A stretch of 64,000 bases of DNA from Pseudoscleropodium purum. Its lineage: Eukaryota > Streptophyta > Bryopsida > Hypnales > Brachytheciaceae. The position numbers and the translations under genes are program-made. Under the pieces are notes generated by a model. It ran no database searches, was not told the DNA's origin, and saw nothing but the letters and a program-made list of their open reading frames with translations. This document shows, piece by piece, positions 1 through 12,315 of the stretch. Location of the stretch: positions 4,466,501-4,530,500 of the forward strand of contig OZ017799.1 in NCBI GenBank assembly GCA_963969395.1, given 5' to 3'. The stretch's first letter is position 1. Each line of letters begins with the position of its first letter.

Positions 1-175
1 AAAAGCCGGGAATGAGAAGGAAGCAGCAGTGCTTTTGGTTTCGGACATAGCGCTACGACTTGGATTTATGCTATAGGCTTGTGTCTGCTCCTCTCAGCTC
101 AGATAACGAGGCTCATGCCATGTTTAGGGTTTGGTCGGATATCCTTGCACTGACTGCTTGTGTCTCTTGCAACAG

Positions 176-3100
176 CGGCAAATGTCCGTATGTAAAATAG
201 AGAGCAGCGAGACCTATGATCGGGGGAAGCCGAAAATGGGGGGTCTTAGTGACCCCCGCCTGGGTACAATCGACCGGCACGCCAAGTGTGAGACATGTGC
301 CGGCAGCATGGCGGAATGCCCGGGTCATTTTGGTCATCTGGAACTCGCGAAGCCTATGTTTCACATTGGTTTTTTGAAGACGGTGCTGTCCATCTTGCGC
401 TGTGTGTGCTACAATTGCTCCAGGGTTCTTGCGGATGAGGTTGGTCATTACTCCTCTTTATTTGGCCGCCAGTGTCCACCGTTATGGAATTCTCCTTCTT
501 GTGGTTAGGGTATGTTCAATTTGAGACTTGGTATGAAAAAAAACATATATTCTGAATGTGCAGGAAGACCATCGTTTCAAGCAAGCAAAGAAAGTTCGTA
601 ATCCAAAGCACAGGTTGAAGAAAGTGCTGGATTGCTGTAAAAGCAAAACCAAGTGTGACGCAGGCGATGAAATCGACGAGAATGATACGCATTACGGTGA
701 AGAAACCGAGAAGAAGAAGTCGCATGGAGGTTGTGGCGCACAGCAGCCCAAGACCACCATAGATGGCATGAAGCTCATCGCTGAATTCAAGCCGAACCGC
801 AAGAAAGCGGATGAGCAAGACCAGCATATGCCGGAGCCTGTGGAGCGGAAACAGCAACTGAGTGCCGAAAAAGTTTTGAGTATTCTTAAGAGGATAAGTG
901 ATGAGGACTGTGTTCTGCTTGGTCTCAATCCGAAGTTTGCTCGACCGGATTGGATGATCCTGCAAGCGCTTCCAATTCCACCCCCTCCCGTCCGGCCCTC
1001 TGTGATGATGGACAGTTCAGCTCGCAGTGAGGACGACTTGACCCACCAGTTGGCTATGATCATTCGTCATAATAACAACTTGAAGCGGCAGGAGCAAAAT
1101 GGTGCTCCTACACATATTATTAACGAGTTTGCTCAGCTTCTGCAATTTCACATAGCAACATACTTTGACAATGATCTTCCTGGACAGCCAAGGGTAAGCA
1201 ATCTCCTGCTTTCTCTTGCCTGCTGTTTTCCAATCTTTGGTGTGTTCTCATGGTGTTTCGCGATTGTTGCAGTAGAATCTAGGTCAGACCCTCGAGAGTT
1301 TTTTTTAGCTTGGTCAAGGTTCTATCAATATTAGAGTTTGTATTCTGTTGAGGTTGGTCTCTGCATCTTTCTTCTAGTAAAGCACCACGCCTGTGTCGTT
1401 CCTAGATATGATTGTTTAAAACGCGTGATGTTTTATGTATGACAGGCTACTCAAAGGTCTGGGCGCCCTATAAAATCAATTTGTCAGCGTTTGAAGGCCA
1501 AGGAAGGTCGGATTCGTGGAAATTTAATGGGAAAGCGTGTGGACTTTTCTGCACGTACTGTGATCACGCCAGATCCAAATATCAACATTGATGAATTAGG
1601 AGTGCCTTGGAGTATTGCTCTGAACTTGACATATCCGGAAACCGTGACTCCCTACAACATGGAAAGGTGAGCTTTCTCTTACGTCACTAATCTTCATGCT
1701 CTATACCTTGTTGTTTTCATCATTTTGCTGAACTAAATGCTTTGTTGATGTGCATCAGGTTGAAAGAGCTTGTAGAGTACGGACCTCATCCACCTCCTGG
1801 TAAGACTGGTGCGAAGTACATCATCAGAGAAGATGGTCAACGACTGGATCTTCGGTTCCTAAAAAAGAGTAGCGGTCGACACTTAGAGCTTGGCTATAAG
1901 GTATCCCAATATGGGAGCAATCACGTGAACAATGAAACTTCCTGCAAACTCTGTTGTTTCCTCGATTTTCTCAACTTTTTAATTAAGTTCGTTTCAGTTT
2001 TGAAAGTTCATGTTGAGAGTAGGACCATATTCGATCTACAGTTGTGCCTAAAGCTTTTTCATGCTGCAGGTGGAAAGGCATATGAATGATGGCGATTTTG
2101 TATTGTTCAATCGACAACCGAGTCTGCACAAGATGTCCATCATGGGACACCGAATTCGCATCATGCCGTATTCCACCTTTCGGCTGAACCTGTCTGTGAC
2201 ATCACCATACAATGCCGACTTCGATGGTGATGAAATGAACATGCATGTGCCTCAGTCTTTTGAGACTCGAGCAGAGGTCTTGGAACTCATGATGGTTCCC
2301 AAGTGTGTTGTATCTCCTCAGTCCAATCGCCCAGTTATTGGAATTGTACAAGATACACTCTTGGGATGTCGAAAAGTGACGAAGAGAGACACCTTCATAG
2401 AGAAGGTACGTTATGTCATGTTATTTCTCCGTGAAGATGGTAAGGCGGTTTGAAGCATGTTTTCTTTGCTCAAAGCTACTGAAGTTCTGAAACCTTTGGT
2501 ATAACTCTGTGCAGGACGTGTTCTACAACATTCTTATGTGGTGGGAGGAGTTTGATGGCAAGATACCTATTCCAACCATTTTGAAGCCACGCCCTCTCTG
2601 GACAGGGAAACAAATTTTTACCCTGATTATCCCAAAGCAAATCAATCTGATGCGTCAGGCGTTTTGGCATCCTGATGCCGAAGTAGGTGATCTTTCACCC
2701 GGTGACACTCAGGTGAGAATTGAAAAAGGAGAGGTGGTGGCAGGCACGCTCTGCAAGAAGACATTGGGTACAGGACAAGGCAGTCTTATTCATGTCATTT
2801 GGTACGTGGCACTTTCCTATATGCCTTTTCTTTCCCCTGCACCATGTAGTAGAAGTGGTTTTATCTGCTCAAATCATAACCTCTTTCACGTATGCTTCCT
2901 AATGTTCTTTATATTGACGCATGTGGTTTTAGTCATACGTTTGATCAGTAAATGGCATGGGCGGTACTGACATCTGCTGTCCAATGTGATCAGGGAGGAA
3001 GTTGGGCCTGATGCAGCTCGGAAATTTTTGGGGCACACTCAGTGGCTTGTAAATTATTGGCTTTTGCAACAAGGTTTTAGTATCGGTATTGGAGATACGA

Positions 3101-6100
3101 TTGCCGATGCAGCAACGATGGAGAAAATTAACGAAACCATTTCGATAGCTAAAAACGATGTGAAGGATTTGATTAAAATGGCCCACGACAAACAGCTTGA
3201 AGCACAGCCTGGTCGTACAATGAAAGAGTCCTTCGAGAACAGAGTGAATGGTGTCTTGAACAAGGCTCGTGACGAAGCTGGAGCTAGTGCACAACGGAGT
3301 CTCTCGGAGAGTAACAACCTGAAGGCTATGGTTACAGCCGGGTCGAAGGGCACTTTCATCAATATTTCTCAGATGACTGCGTGTGTTGGGCAGCAAAATG
3401 TGGAGGGGAAGCGAATTCCATATGGTTTTGCGGACCGTACTCTACCACATTTTACAAAGGACGACAATGGACCTGAGAGTCGTGGCTTTGTGGAGAATTC
3501 ATATTTGCGAGGGCTGACGCCACAGGAGTTTTTCTTCCATGCTATGGGAGGAAGAGAGGGTCTTATTGACACAGCTGTGAAAACATCCGAGACTGGGTAT
3601 ATCCAAAGGCGACTGGTGAAGGCTATGGAAGATGTCATGGTCAAGTATGATGGTACTGTGCGAAATTCCCTTGGAGATGTGATTCAGTTTCTATATGGAG
3701 AGGATGGAATGGACTCGGTGTGGATTGAGTCGCAGAAACTGGACTCGCTGAAAATGAAGAAAGCGGAGTTCAACAGGGTGTATAAGTTTGAGATTGATAG
3801 AGATGATTGGTCACCTGATTACATGTCGACGGAAGCTGCAGAAGACATCAAGACTATTCAAGAGATCAGAAATGTGTTTGATGCAGAAGTATCCAAGTTA
3901 GAAGCGGACCGCCGGCAAATGGGTCTCGAGATTGCACCGACTGGGGAGGCCAATTGGCCTCTTCCTGTCAATCTGAAGCGACTCATTTGGAATGCTCAGA
4001 AAATCTTCAAAGTGGATTTCCGTAAGCCTTCGGACATGCATCCTATGGAGATTGTGGAGGCTGTGGATAAGCTGCAAGAGAGGCTCCGAGTTGTGCCAGG
4101 GGATGACCAAATCTCAATGGAAGCGCAAAGAAACGCGACTCTATTTTTTGGTTGTCTTCTGCGTAGCACTCTGGCCAGCAAGAGGGTCCTCAAGGACTAT
4201 CGGTTGACCAGGGAGGCATTTGATTGGGTCATTGGTGAGATCGAAACACGCTTCCTCCAGTCCCTTGTGGCCCCCGGAGAGATGATCGGATGTGTTGCTG
4301 CTCAGTCGATTGGAGAGCCCGCCACGCAGATGACACTGAACACTTTCCATTTCGCTGGTGTGAGTGCAAAGAACGTCACTCTGGGTGTGCCACGTTTACG
4401 TGAGATTATTAATGTTGCAAAGAAGACCAAGACTCCGTCGCTGACAGTATATTTGAGGCCTGGAGTGAACAAAGAGAAAGAGAGGGCCAAAAATGTCCAG
4501 TGTGCTCTCGAGTACACTACTCTTCGATCTGTTACGCAGGCCACGGAGATTTGGTACGATCCAGAACCAATGAGCACGTTGATAGAGGAGGACGTGGAGT
4601 TTGTGAGGTCGTACTACGAAATGCCAGACGAAGACGTGGCTCCTGAAAAGATTTCTCCGTGGCTTCTTCGTATTGAGCTGAACCGCGAGATGATGGTGGA
4701 CAAGAAGCTGAGTATGGCCGACATTGCAGAGAAGATTAATCTTGAATTTGATGATGACCTGACCTGTATTTTCAATGATGACAATGCCGAGAAGCTCATT
4801 CTGCGCATTCGCATCATGAACGATGAAGCGCCAAAGGGAGAGGCCTCGGAGCAATCCGAGGATGACGTCTTCCTGAAGAAGATCGAGAGCAACATGTTGA
4901 CGGAGATGGCACTGCGAGGAATACCTGACATTCGGAAGGTATTCATCAAGGAAGACAAGAAGAATCGGTTCGATGAAATCTTAGCCTTCGAGCCGGAGAA
5001 GGAATGGATTCTCGATACCGAGGGTGTGAACATGCTGGCCGTGATGTGTCACGAGGATGTCGATGCTTCCCGCACTACCAGTAACCATTTGATTGAGGTT
5101 ATTGAGGTCCTGGGCATTGAAGCAGTTCGAAACGCTCTTCTGAAGGAGCTACGAGACGTGATTTCCTTCGATGGCTCCTACGTGAACTACCGGCATCTGG
5201 CCATCCTCTGTGATGTTATGACCTATCGTGGTCACTTGATGGCCATCACACGGCACGGCATCAACAGAAACGACACAGGACCCATGATGCGGTGCTCATT
5301 TGAAGAGACAGTGGACATCCTACTAGACGCTGCAGTGTATGCAGAGGCAGACCACCTGAAGGGAGTGACTGAGAATATTATGCTGGGTCAACTGGCGCCC
5401 ATTGGAACTGGCGACTTTGGCCTGCACCTGAATGAGAATATGCTTCAACACGCCATTGAGTTGCAGTTGCCCAGCTTTGAAGGAACGGACTACGGCATGA
5501 CCCCGTCACGGTCTCCGATGATTGGAACGCCACACAACGAGGGGATGATGTCGCCGAGCTATCTTCTGAGCCCAAGCCTACGTGCTTCTCCGCTGTCCGA
5601 AGCGCAGTTTTCACCCTATGTGGGGAGCATGCCCTTCTCACCGTCCTCTCCAGGCTACAGCCCTTCTTCCCCTGGATACAGTCCCTTGTCTCCAGGTTAC
5701 AGCCCCACATCACCTGGTTACAGCCCTACTTCCCCTGGGTATAGTCCAACATCTCCAGGGTACAGTCCCACGTCTCCTGGGTACAGCCCTACCTCGCCTT
5801 CTTACAGCCCTACTTCCCCTGGGTACTCTCCCACCAGTCCTTCTTACTCTCCTACTTCTCCAAGCTATGCTCCGACCTCGCCTAGCTACAGCCCAACCTC
5901 ACCTAGTTACAGTCCAACGTCTCCTAGCTACAGTCCAACCTCTCCGAGTTACAGTCCGACATCTCCAGCGTACAGCCCGAGTTCGCCAGCTTATAGCCCT
6001 ACCTCCCCTTCGTATGCTCCCTCCTCTCCTGCTTATAGCCCCACTTCGCCCAGTTATAGCCCCACCTCGCCCAGCTATAGTCCCACCTCTCCTGGTTATT

Positions 6101-7003
6101 CACCGACTTCGCCAAGCTACAGCCCGTCGTCGCCCAGTTACAGTCCGACATCGCCTAGCTACAGCCCCACTTCCCCTGCTTACTCTCCTAGTAGTCCTCG
6201 TTACTCGCCTTCAAGTCCTTCGTACAGCCCAACTTCACCAAGTTACAGGTGCGCCCTCCTCTCTTTATTCTACTTGGTTCGTAGTGCATTATTTTCTCCT
6301 GGTTTGGTTTTTTACTTCGCGGTTTCAACGTTAGATCTAGGTATCTTAGACCACCATGTTGATTAATGAGTGGATCATGTTGTTAAGTCATTCTAAAGAT
6401 TGGAATGTTGGATGCAGCCCTACGTCACCGTCGTATTCACCATCGTCTCCCTCGTATTTGCCTACTAGTCCTGCTTACACACCAGGATCACCTTCCTATT
6501 CTCCAACAAGGTGTGTGGTACTTCATTTCTTAAATAATCTTTCTTTTTTGACATCCCATTCCTCGCTTATCGACAATGTGTTCGTACTGAGCTCTCTTTG
6601 TTCATTTTTGCAGCCCAGCGTATACTCCTGGAAGTCCTGCCTACAGCCCCACTTCTCCAAACTACAGGTGAGGCAATTTTATGGTGGTTGAACTTCGTTG
6701 AGTTATGGCCTCTCACGAGCTTGTGTTTGATCACTCCAGTTTGATCATAAGCTATGAGATGAGTCAGCAAAATCGAACGATTAACTTCATTTTAATTTCG
6801 AGTCTTTTTAGGGTTGATCACACGTACAAATTTGGTTAATTTGTATTTCTGTGTTTATGAAGTTGAATCTTACAAATCATTGTCAACGTTTTGTGTGATG
6901 CAGTCCCGGCGGTGGCTACTCTCCGTCAGCACCAGGCTTTTCTCCGTCGCAGAATCAATATACGCCGACGTACAGCAAAGATGATAGCAATAATACTACA
7001 TAA
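176..7003 (+). CDS. NRPB1: RNA polymerase II largest subunit RPB1 (5' partial)
   Basis: This is the catalytic largest subunit of nuclear RNA polymerase II. Ten exons are visible: 176-439, 564-1193, 1446-1666, 1759-1900, 2070-2405, 2515-2801, 2994-6248, 6418-6510, 6614-6667 and 6904-7003. All junctions are GT-AG and the phases agree, giving 1793 residues. The first exon, expected to hold about 35 residues, lies before the window, and exon 176-439 opens directly after an AG acceptor. Visible signatures are the clamp zinc ligands (CETC...CPGH, then CVCYNC), the catalytic NADFDGD at 2211-2231, the bridge-helix region near 3528-3612 ([18 protein letters not shown]), the trigger-loop region near 4336-4400 ([17 protein letters not shown]), and a CTD of about 36 heptads from about 5635 to 6900. 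Many heptads are YSPTSPS; variants carry G or A at position 7 or A at position 2. The protein ends in an acidic/Asn tail (KDDSNNTT). The length matches plant RPB1. No frameshift or internal stop was seen. Confidence 0.97.
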
Positions 7004-7500
7004 GAGGTGCGACAGTCATTAGAGACTTATCTATTCCTTCGTTGTGGCGTTCTGAAGGAGGTTGTTGCAGCGGATTTGAGATCCTACTTCGAAGTTGTAA
7101 CCCAACTTCAACATTGATCTCCAAGACCTCACCTGGGTTACTTAGTACTTCGCGTCACGTGGCCATGCTCTTGTGACCTCTTGGGGATGCACTGAAAGGG
7201 AGCTGAATTCTCCCTCAGCTACCTAAGCCGTTTGTCAGAATTTGACGTTAGCAGTGTTTTTGCTGGCATGCTTTGTAATTTGAAGTAACTGGCTTGCTGC
7301 GTGGAGGCATCACTTACGTGGAGGCTTCAAGCATGTCTGTAAGAGGATTTTGAGAACTAGGAGTTAGTTCTTGTTGGATCTAGTGTGAAACAAGTGGAGT
7401 CTGAAGAGCTAATGCACTTGCAAAGCTCTTTTGTAAAGAAAGCGAATTAATTGAAAGAAGATACTCAGTTTTGGAACAGAAGTACTCCCAGTTGCACTGG
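7004..7500 (+). other. RPB1 3' untranslated region and downstream flank
   Basis: This stretch follows the RPB1 stop codon. It has mixed base composition, unlike the AT-rich DNA that begins near 7500, and no open frame resembles a protein. It is probably the 3' UTR; the polyadenylation site was not identified. Confidence 0.5.
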
Positions 7501-7904
7501 GGGCTGTACTCTGCCTTGAATTTCGTTATTTGTATACCTGCTTAGTCTTTGTGTGGGATAGAAATTCAAATAGGGGTAATTCCACCCCTGCAAACAATCC
7601 AATGTTAACAATGACTTGCACTTGCATTTGGCAAAATATAATATCCATAGAAAAAGTCGGGGAGAACTGCCGGTTAGTTCATTGGTAGCCGGCGCCTTTG
7701 CAAATATATAATAACCTGTAGGAGTAAGAAAATATATAATAACCAACGAGTGTGCAAAAATATAACGTGGATATGTAGTTGCAGATTTCAACAAAGTTGC
7801 CAAATTTTAGATTTTAGCCACTTGCTATTAAAAAAAAACTAAAAAAACTATTAAATGATTTTAAAGTCACATGCTTCTATGGCAAACTAATATAATCTAA
7901 AAAG

Positions 7905-8300
7905 TCATCCATCAACCACTTTTTGGCTTCTTTTCAAGACTATCATGTAATGTTGTCAGTTGCGGACACCAAGTGTCCAATGGATGACAAAGTGAATCCT
8001 TCCATGTAAAAGTACAAACATTCATCCTTGGAATTTTGTATGTGAAAAAGCTTGATGCAGACACCAAGTGTCCAGTGAATGACAAAGTGAATCCATCCAT
8101 GTAAAAGTGAAAACATTCATCCTTGGAATTTTGTATGTAAAAAAGCTTGAAGGTCTTGCATGCACAGTAGTTTGACCTTCGCAATAAATGCTCAGTCTTT
8201 GCGTTTTTGAAGCAAATGATTCACAAATTTGAAAGTACACAGACGGATGGATTTCCAGTGACCAGCCCGGCGTTCCAGGATTAAAAGAGGTGCGACACAG
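7905..8300 (+). repeat. Unclassified dispersed repeat, copy A
   Basis: This copy shares, in the same order, phrases found in four other places in the window: gtcatccatcaaccact, attcatcc, gaattttgt, gaaaa, a run like agtagtttgacctcc, aataaatgctc, agcaaatgattca and accagcccggcgttcc followed by aggattaaa. Copy C at 16371 reads accagtccggcattc then aaggattaaag. No terminal repeats or coding capacity were recognised, so the class is unknown. Confidence 0.6.
7961..8150. repeat. Direct tandem duplication, 2 x 95 bp
   Basis: Units 7961-8055 and 8056-8150 share the same order of phrases (gacaccaagtgtcca, gatgacaaagtgaatcc, catgtaaaag, acattcatccttggaatttt, aagcttga) with few mismatches. The duplication lies inside a member of the dispersed repeat family also seen at about 8660, 16230, 17455 and 24510. 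Confidence 0.85.
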
Positions 8301-8659
8301 TTTCGGACACAAGCAGTTTCGGTGGAAACCGCAAGTGTGACACGCACTGATGTCACGTTGCCGGTGAATCTCACGCGCGTGATTCACAGCTGCACCAGAG
8401 AACCGATTAGAAAATTGCACGAAGCGTCGAAGCGTGCTCGGGGTCTGCAACGATTACCAACTTTTGCTACTGTACGCATGAATGCTGCCGGCAAGCCAGC
8501 GATAGTATCTCAAAAGGCTGCAGCTTTTTCTCAGTTGGCTTCAGAGTGGAGAAGACTCCCATTATTGGATCAATAGGTGTTTTCTTTGTTTCTACAGTTA
8601 ACAATATGACCTTTTTTCAGGTCCATAGTGTCCTTATAACGGCTAGTATATTAACCCTG

Positions 8660-8890
8660 TAATGCTATCCCTAACTGATGCTGTCCGATGGATGATAGAG
8701 AATTCTCCTATACAAGAGAGAAGTGCAACTATTCATCCTCAAAGTTTTGTTGTGAAAAGGGACTACATCACCTATAGTAGTTTCACTTCCAACAAATACT
8801 TTTCCATTTTTTTAAGTGATTGATTCCTACAGTATTAGAAAATGATGATTTCTTTGGAGACCAACCCATCCTTATAGGGTTAACCTAGGA
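8660..8890 (+). repeat. Unclassified dispersed repeat, copy B (diverged)
   Basis: This is a diverged match to copy A in the same order: gatggatgatagag, attcatcctcaaagttttg, tgaaaaggg, tagtagtttcacttcc, aacaaatactttt and gagaccaaccc followed by a gggttaacc phrase. It is recognised only by comparison with copies A and C. Confidence 0.5.
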
Positions 8891-11800
8891 AAGGAACCAA
8901 TCAAGTAGGTAGGGTGCTCTAACAGGTTCTTGCTCAAAAAGCAACCACTAACACACAAAGGTACATTTTGCTTTCTTCAAATGTACATTTGAGGAGGTGG
9001 GTGGTCGGCGCTTGTAGAGACCACTCCTGTGTTCCAACTTCAGAAATTCATAACTAATTCCACAAAGGTCCAAAAAATATGAAATGACTTGGGTTAGATG
9101 TTGATTACACTGTTCTTCCCACAAAAATTTACTAAAAACTGTTGCAAGGAGTTTAGCTTCCTCCAAAATGCAAATAGGCTCATAAAAGGTCACTTTTAAG
9201 AATAGACTACCTTTTAATGTTGGATGGCTTTCATAGAAGCCGTGGAAAAAAAGAATGCACTCCTATTCATCATGGGATGTGATCATTTTTGGCTAACTAC
9301 CTTAGTGGCAAGCCGGTGCTTCCTTTTAGAGTCAATCATATATGAAGATTGGATGTTGGTCCATATTAGGATTATTAGCATTTTATTCCTTAGATTATTT
9401 TTGGCTAACTACCTTCGTGACAAGCCTCATCTTTCTTCTGGAATCAATATGAAAATTGGACATTGGTCCATGCTAGCATTTTACAAACCCTAAGTTTTTG
9501 TTAGCGATGCTCATCTTATTTGCACTCCCTCTAATGTAAAAGAATGCGAGTTGATCTCCCATTGGTTGTATGTCCCTCCAAAAAAGCGTTTCTATTTTTA
9601 TCTCTAAAAATGTTTCAAAAAAATAGAATAGATAAAAATACCAAGGCTCTACTATTCTTTGTACTACCAGTGATGCATGATTGACGGTTTAGGGGCCCCA
9701 TTTTTGGATTAAGAAACCTTGACAATGAGAATTTTTATATGGATATTGGAGCCCCCAAAGCATTAAGTTATTATTGGTAATCAAATTTCATTGATATTCT
9801 TTGGCTATTCATTTATAATATAAGTATTTAAATTTCTTTTTTTCTGAAATATTGATCCACAATTGGTAAAAATGAATTTGCAACCATTAAATGCTGATTT
9901 TCTAATTTTAAAAATGATACAATAAAAAAACATATGCACTATGATGTTTGACACTATAATGAATCCTATGGAGAGATTTCCAATTTTTTTGAATTTATCT
10001 AGAATTTGATATGAATTGTTTCACTTTTTATTTAGACATTTACAAAAATTTCAATAATTTTTCCAAAAATGTGATATTTTTTCAACTAATAGAAGACATG
10101 AAAGCAATGAAATTGCATTTCTAATACATAAATTTCAAAACTCACATTCATAGGTAGTTGTAAAATGAAGTTTGAAAAAATAATTATAGGCTTAGCCTTT
10201 TAGGGTTAAAAGTCTCTAAACTTTAGTTGCATGAAATTCTTGGCAAATGTAAACTCATTATGTTGGACTTTGGAGGTGTATGTTGACCAGTGGCTTGGTG
10301 TTGAATTGTATATTTGTCAATACAAAACCCTCCAAATGAATCTTCAAAGTACATTCTTATATTTTTTTAAATACAAATTTTTAATGCTTTTATTTTAGAA
10401 ATTCATTGAATCCAAATAAGTTTCCATTAGTTCCCTAAAAAAATTTCAACTCCCTCAATTAAAAAGACATTGATTGAATTCTCAATAGATCTTGACCCTA
10501 TGGTTGCAAAGTGGACCCTTTCAACTCTCACTTTTTCTAATTAAATTCCAAATTCTTCCAATTCATTTAAAAAAAAATTAATTGTACCTTAAAGTGTTCC
10601 ATTGGTTCTTTCAAAAAACTTTTGAACTTCCTCATTTGAAAATACAATGTCTATGTAGGCTTCAATTTCAATCATGTAACTTTGAATATATGTAATTATT
10701 GACTTGGCTTCAAAATTCTATTGTTTTCATCTTGGCTTTATTCCACTTTATTTTATCATAGCTTTATTCTACCTTTATTTAGTTGAGACTTCATATACAT
10801 CCTATAGTCACAAAGTAGACCCTATATTTGTCAATGTAGAATCTCCAAAAAGTCACTACAAAAATTGGCTAAACTAACCTAAAGGTGGGCATTCAATTTG
10901 GTTTTTGTATGTCTCTCATTTTTATTGTAGGCTTGCTCTCATCTTCCTTTCTCTAAAACCTTATTTTAGATCTTGACTTATGAAAATATGTGGAAATTTT
11001 TTTAGAATTTTTGACCTCATAGATTGCAAGATATCTATGTTTAAAGTAGAAAAAACAAGTTTTCCAACACATTATGGGACTAGATTTTTTGACTTTGAAA
11101 ATTTTTAACTTTAATTAATTGCACTAAAAAGTTTTGAGCTTTAAGTCTTTATGGTATATAATTGAGTTTAGAATCTAGGATAAAAAAGAATAATTAAAAA
11201 AAACTTAATTTTTATTCTTAAAAAAGATATTTAGTAGAAGTAGGTATGAGATGGAAGGAAAATCTAAATTATTAATATCTCTAAAATGGAATTAAAATGC
11301 ACTAATCCCAATGGTGAGATTGTTTTAGCAAGAAAGATAAATCATGTGAAATATATATTTTTTAAATTGTAAAAATTGCAATCAAAAATGAATCCTACAA
11401 GTTATTTTTTCAAGAAGATGCTCTAATTGCCTGAAAAATAACATTGTCCATAACTTTCTCATAAAGAATCCAAATGTAATTATGAATCAAATATTTCTAT
11501 GTACACACAAATATAATCTATAAGGAAAAAGAATTTTAAAAATATTAGATTAAAATGTTTGAAATTCCTTTTTTTGCCCTTTCTCCCCTGTTTTGATCTT
11601 ATTTGGGTATAACTTTTATTGTTGAACACTGATTGAAAAAAAAACTATATTTCCACAAAACTAATCAATTTTTCTATCTTCAAAAAAAGTTTCAAAAAAT
11701 CAAGAAATAATTTCATCCCATAGGTATCTATCCAAAATTCCATTAGTCCCCTGAACTACTCGAGGGGACAATGGTCTTTTAGAGGTTAATTGAATCCTAA

Positions 11801-12315
11801 AGGTTTTCATTGGATCTTGCAAAATATTCTAAACTCTCTCAATTGAAAAGATACTATGGACTTCAATTTTAGTCTTGTGAATTCAAAACTCTATCGTTTT
11901 TGTCTTCCCGTGGTTTCATTTTGTCATATAGCTTCATTTCACCTAGTTTGATGACTTTGGTCATGGTTTCATGCCAACATCCAAGTCATAGCTTCAATCA
12001 AGGCTTTTTTATTTGGAACAGTGTCCCCTTTGTTGGCTTCACTACAAAGGCTACTTTTTGGAGGGATGAAGCTAGAGAGGTCAAATTTTTGACAATTTGG
12101 CAAAATTTTGCCCCCAAAAAAAACCTTGGCTTCAATATTAGTCGTTGCTTCAAAGTCACCATATAATTACACAATAAGTCCTACATATATCAATAGAAAA
12201 ATCCAAAAGGTCAATCTAAAAATCATCTCTAAATTAGTTCTGACTTCAAAGTCATCACTAGATTAAAATTGAATTTGGAATTGGTGACACTTCTATAAAG
12301 ATATTTATGCACTAA

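Larger units (their letters stand above)
7500..12315. other. AT-rich intergenic spacer with repeat debris
   Basis: No gene is recognised here. Short open frames have no family resemblance and AT-rich composition. The spacer holds a 95-bp tandem duplication, two fragments of an unclassified dispersed repeat, and a duplication of roughly 112 bp starting near 9285 and near 9397 (shared phrase ggctaactacctt). From about 11340 to 11760 it resembles 62340-62780, which marks another dispersed repeat family. Confidence 0.6.

Noticed and set aside
131..175. ATG at 131 as the RPB1 start
   Set aside because: The residues before 176 do not resemble RPB1, and a clear AG acceptor ends at 175. The true N terminus is in an exon outside the window.
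5582..6334. Long second open frame across the RPB1 CTD
   Set aside because: It is an out-of-frame Leu/Pro-rich reading of the heptad repeats and arises from their 21-base periodicity.
9224..9493. Possible small protein
   Set aside because: The frame spans a partial tandem duplication in AT-rich DNA and has no recognisable motif.
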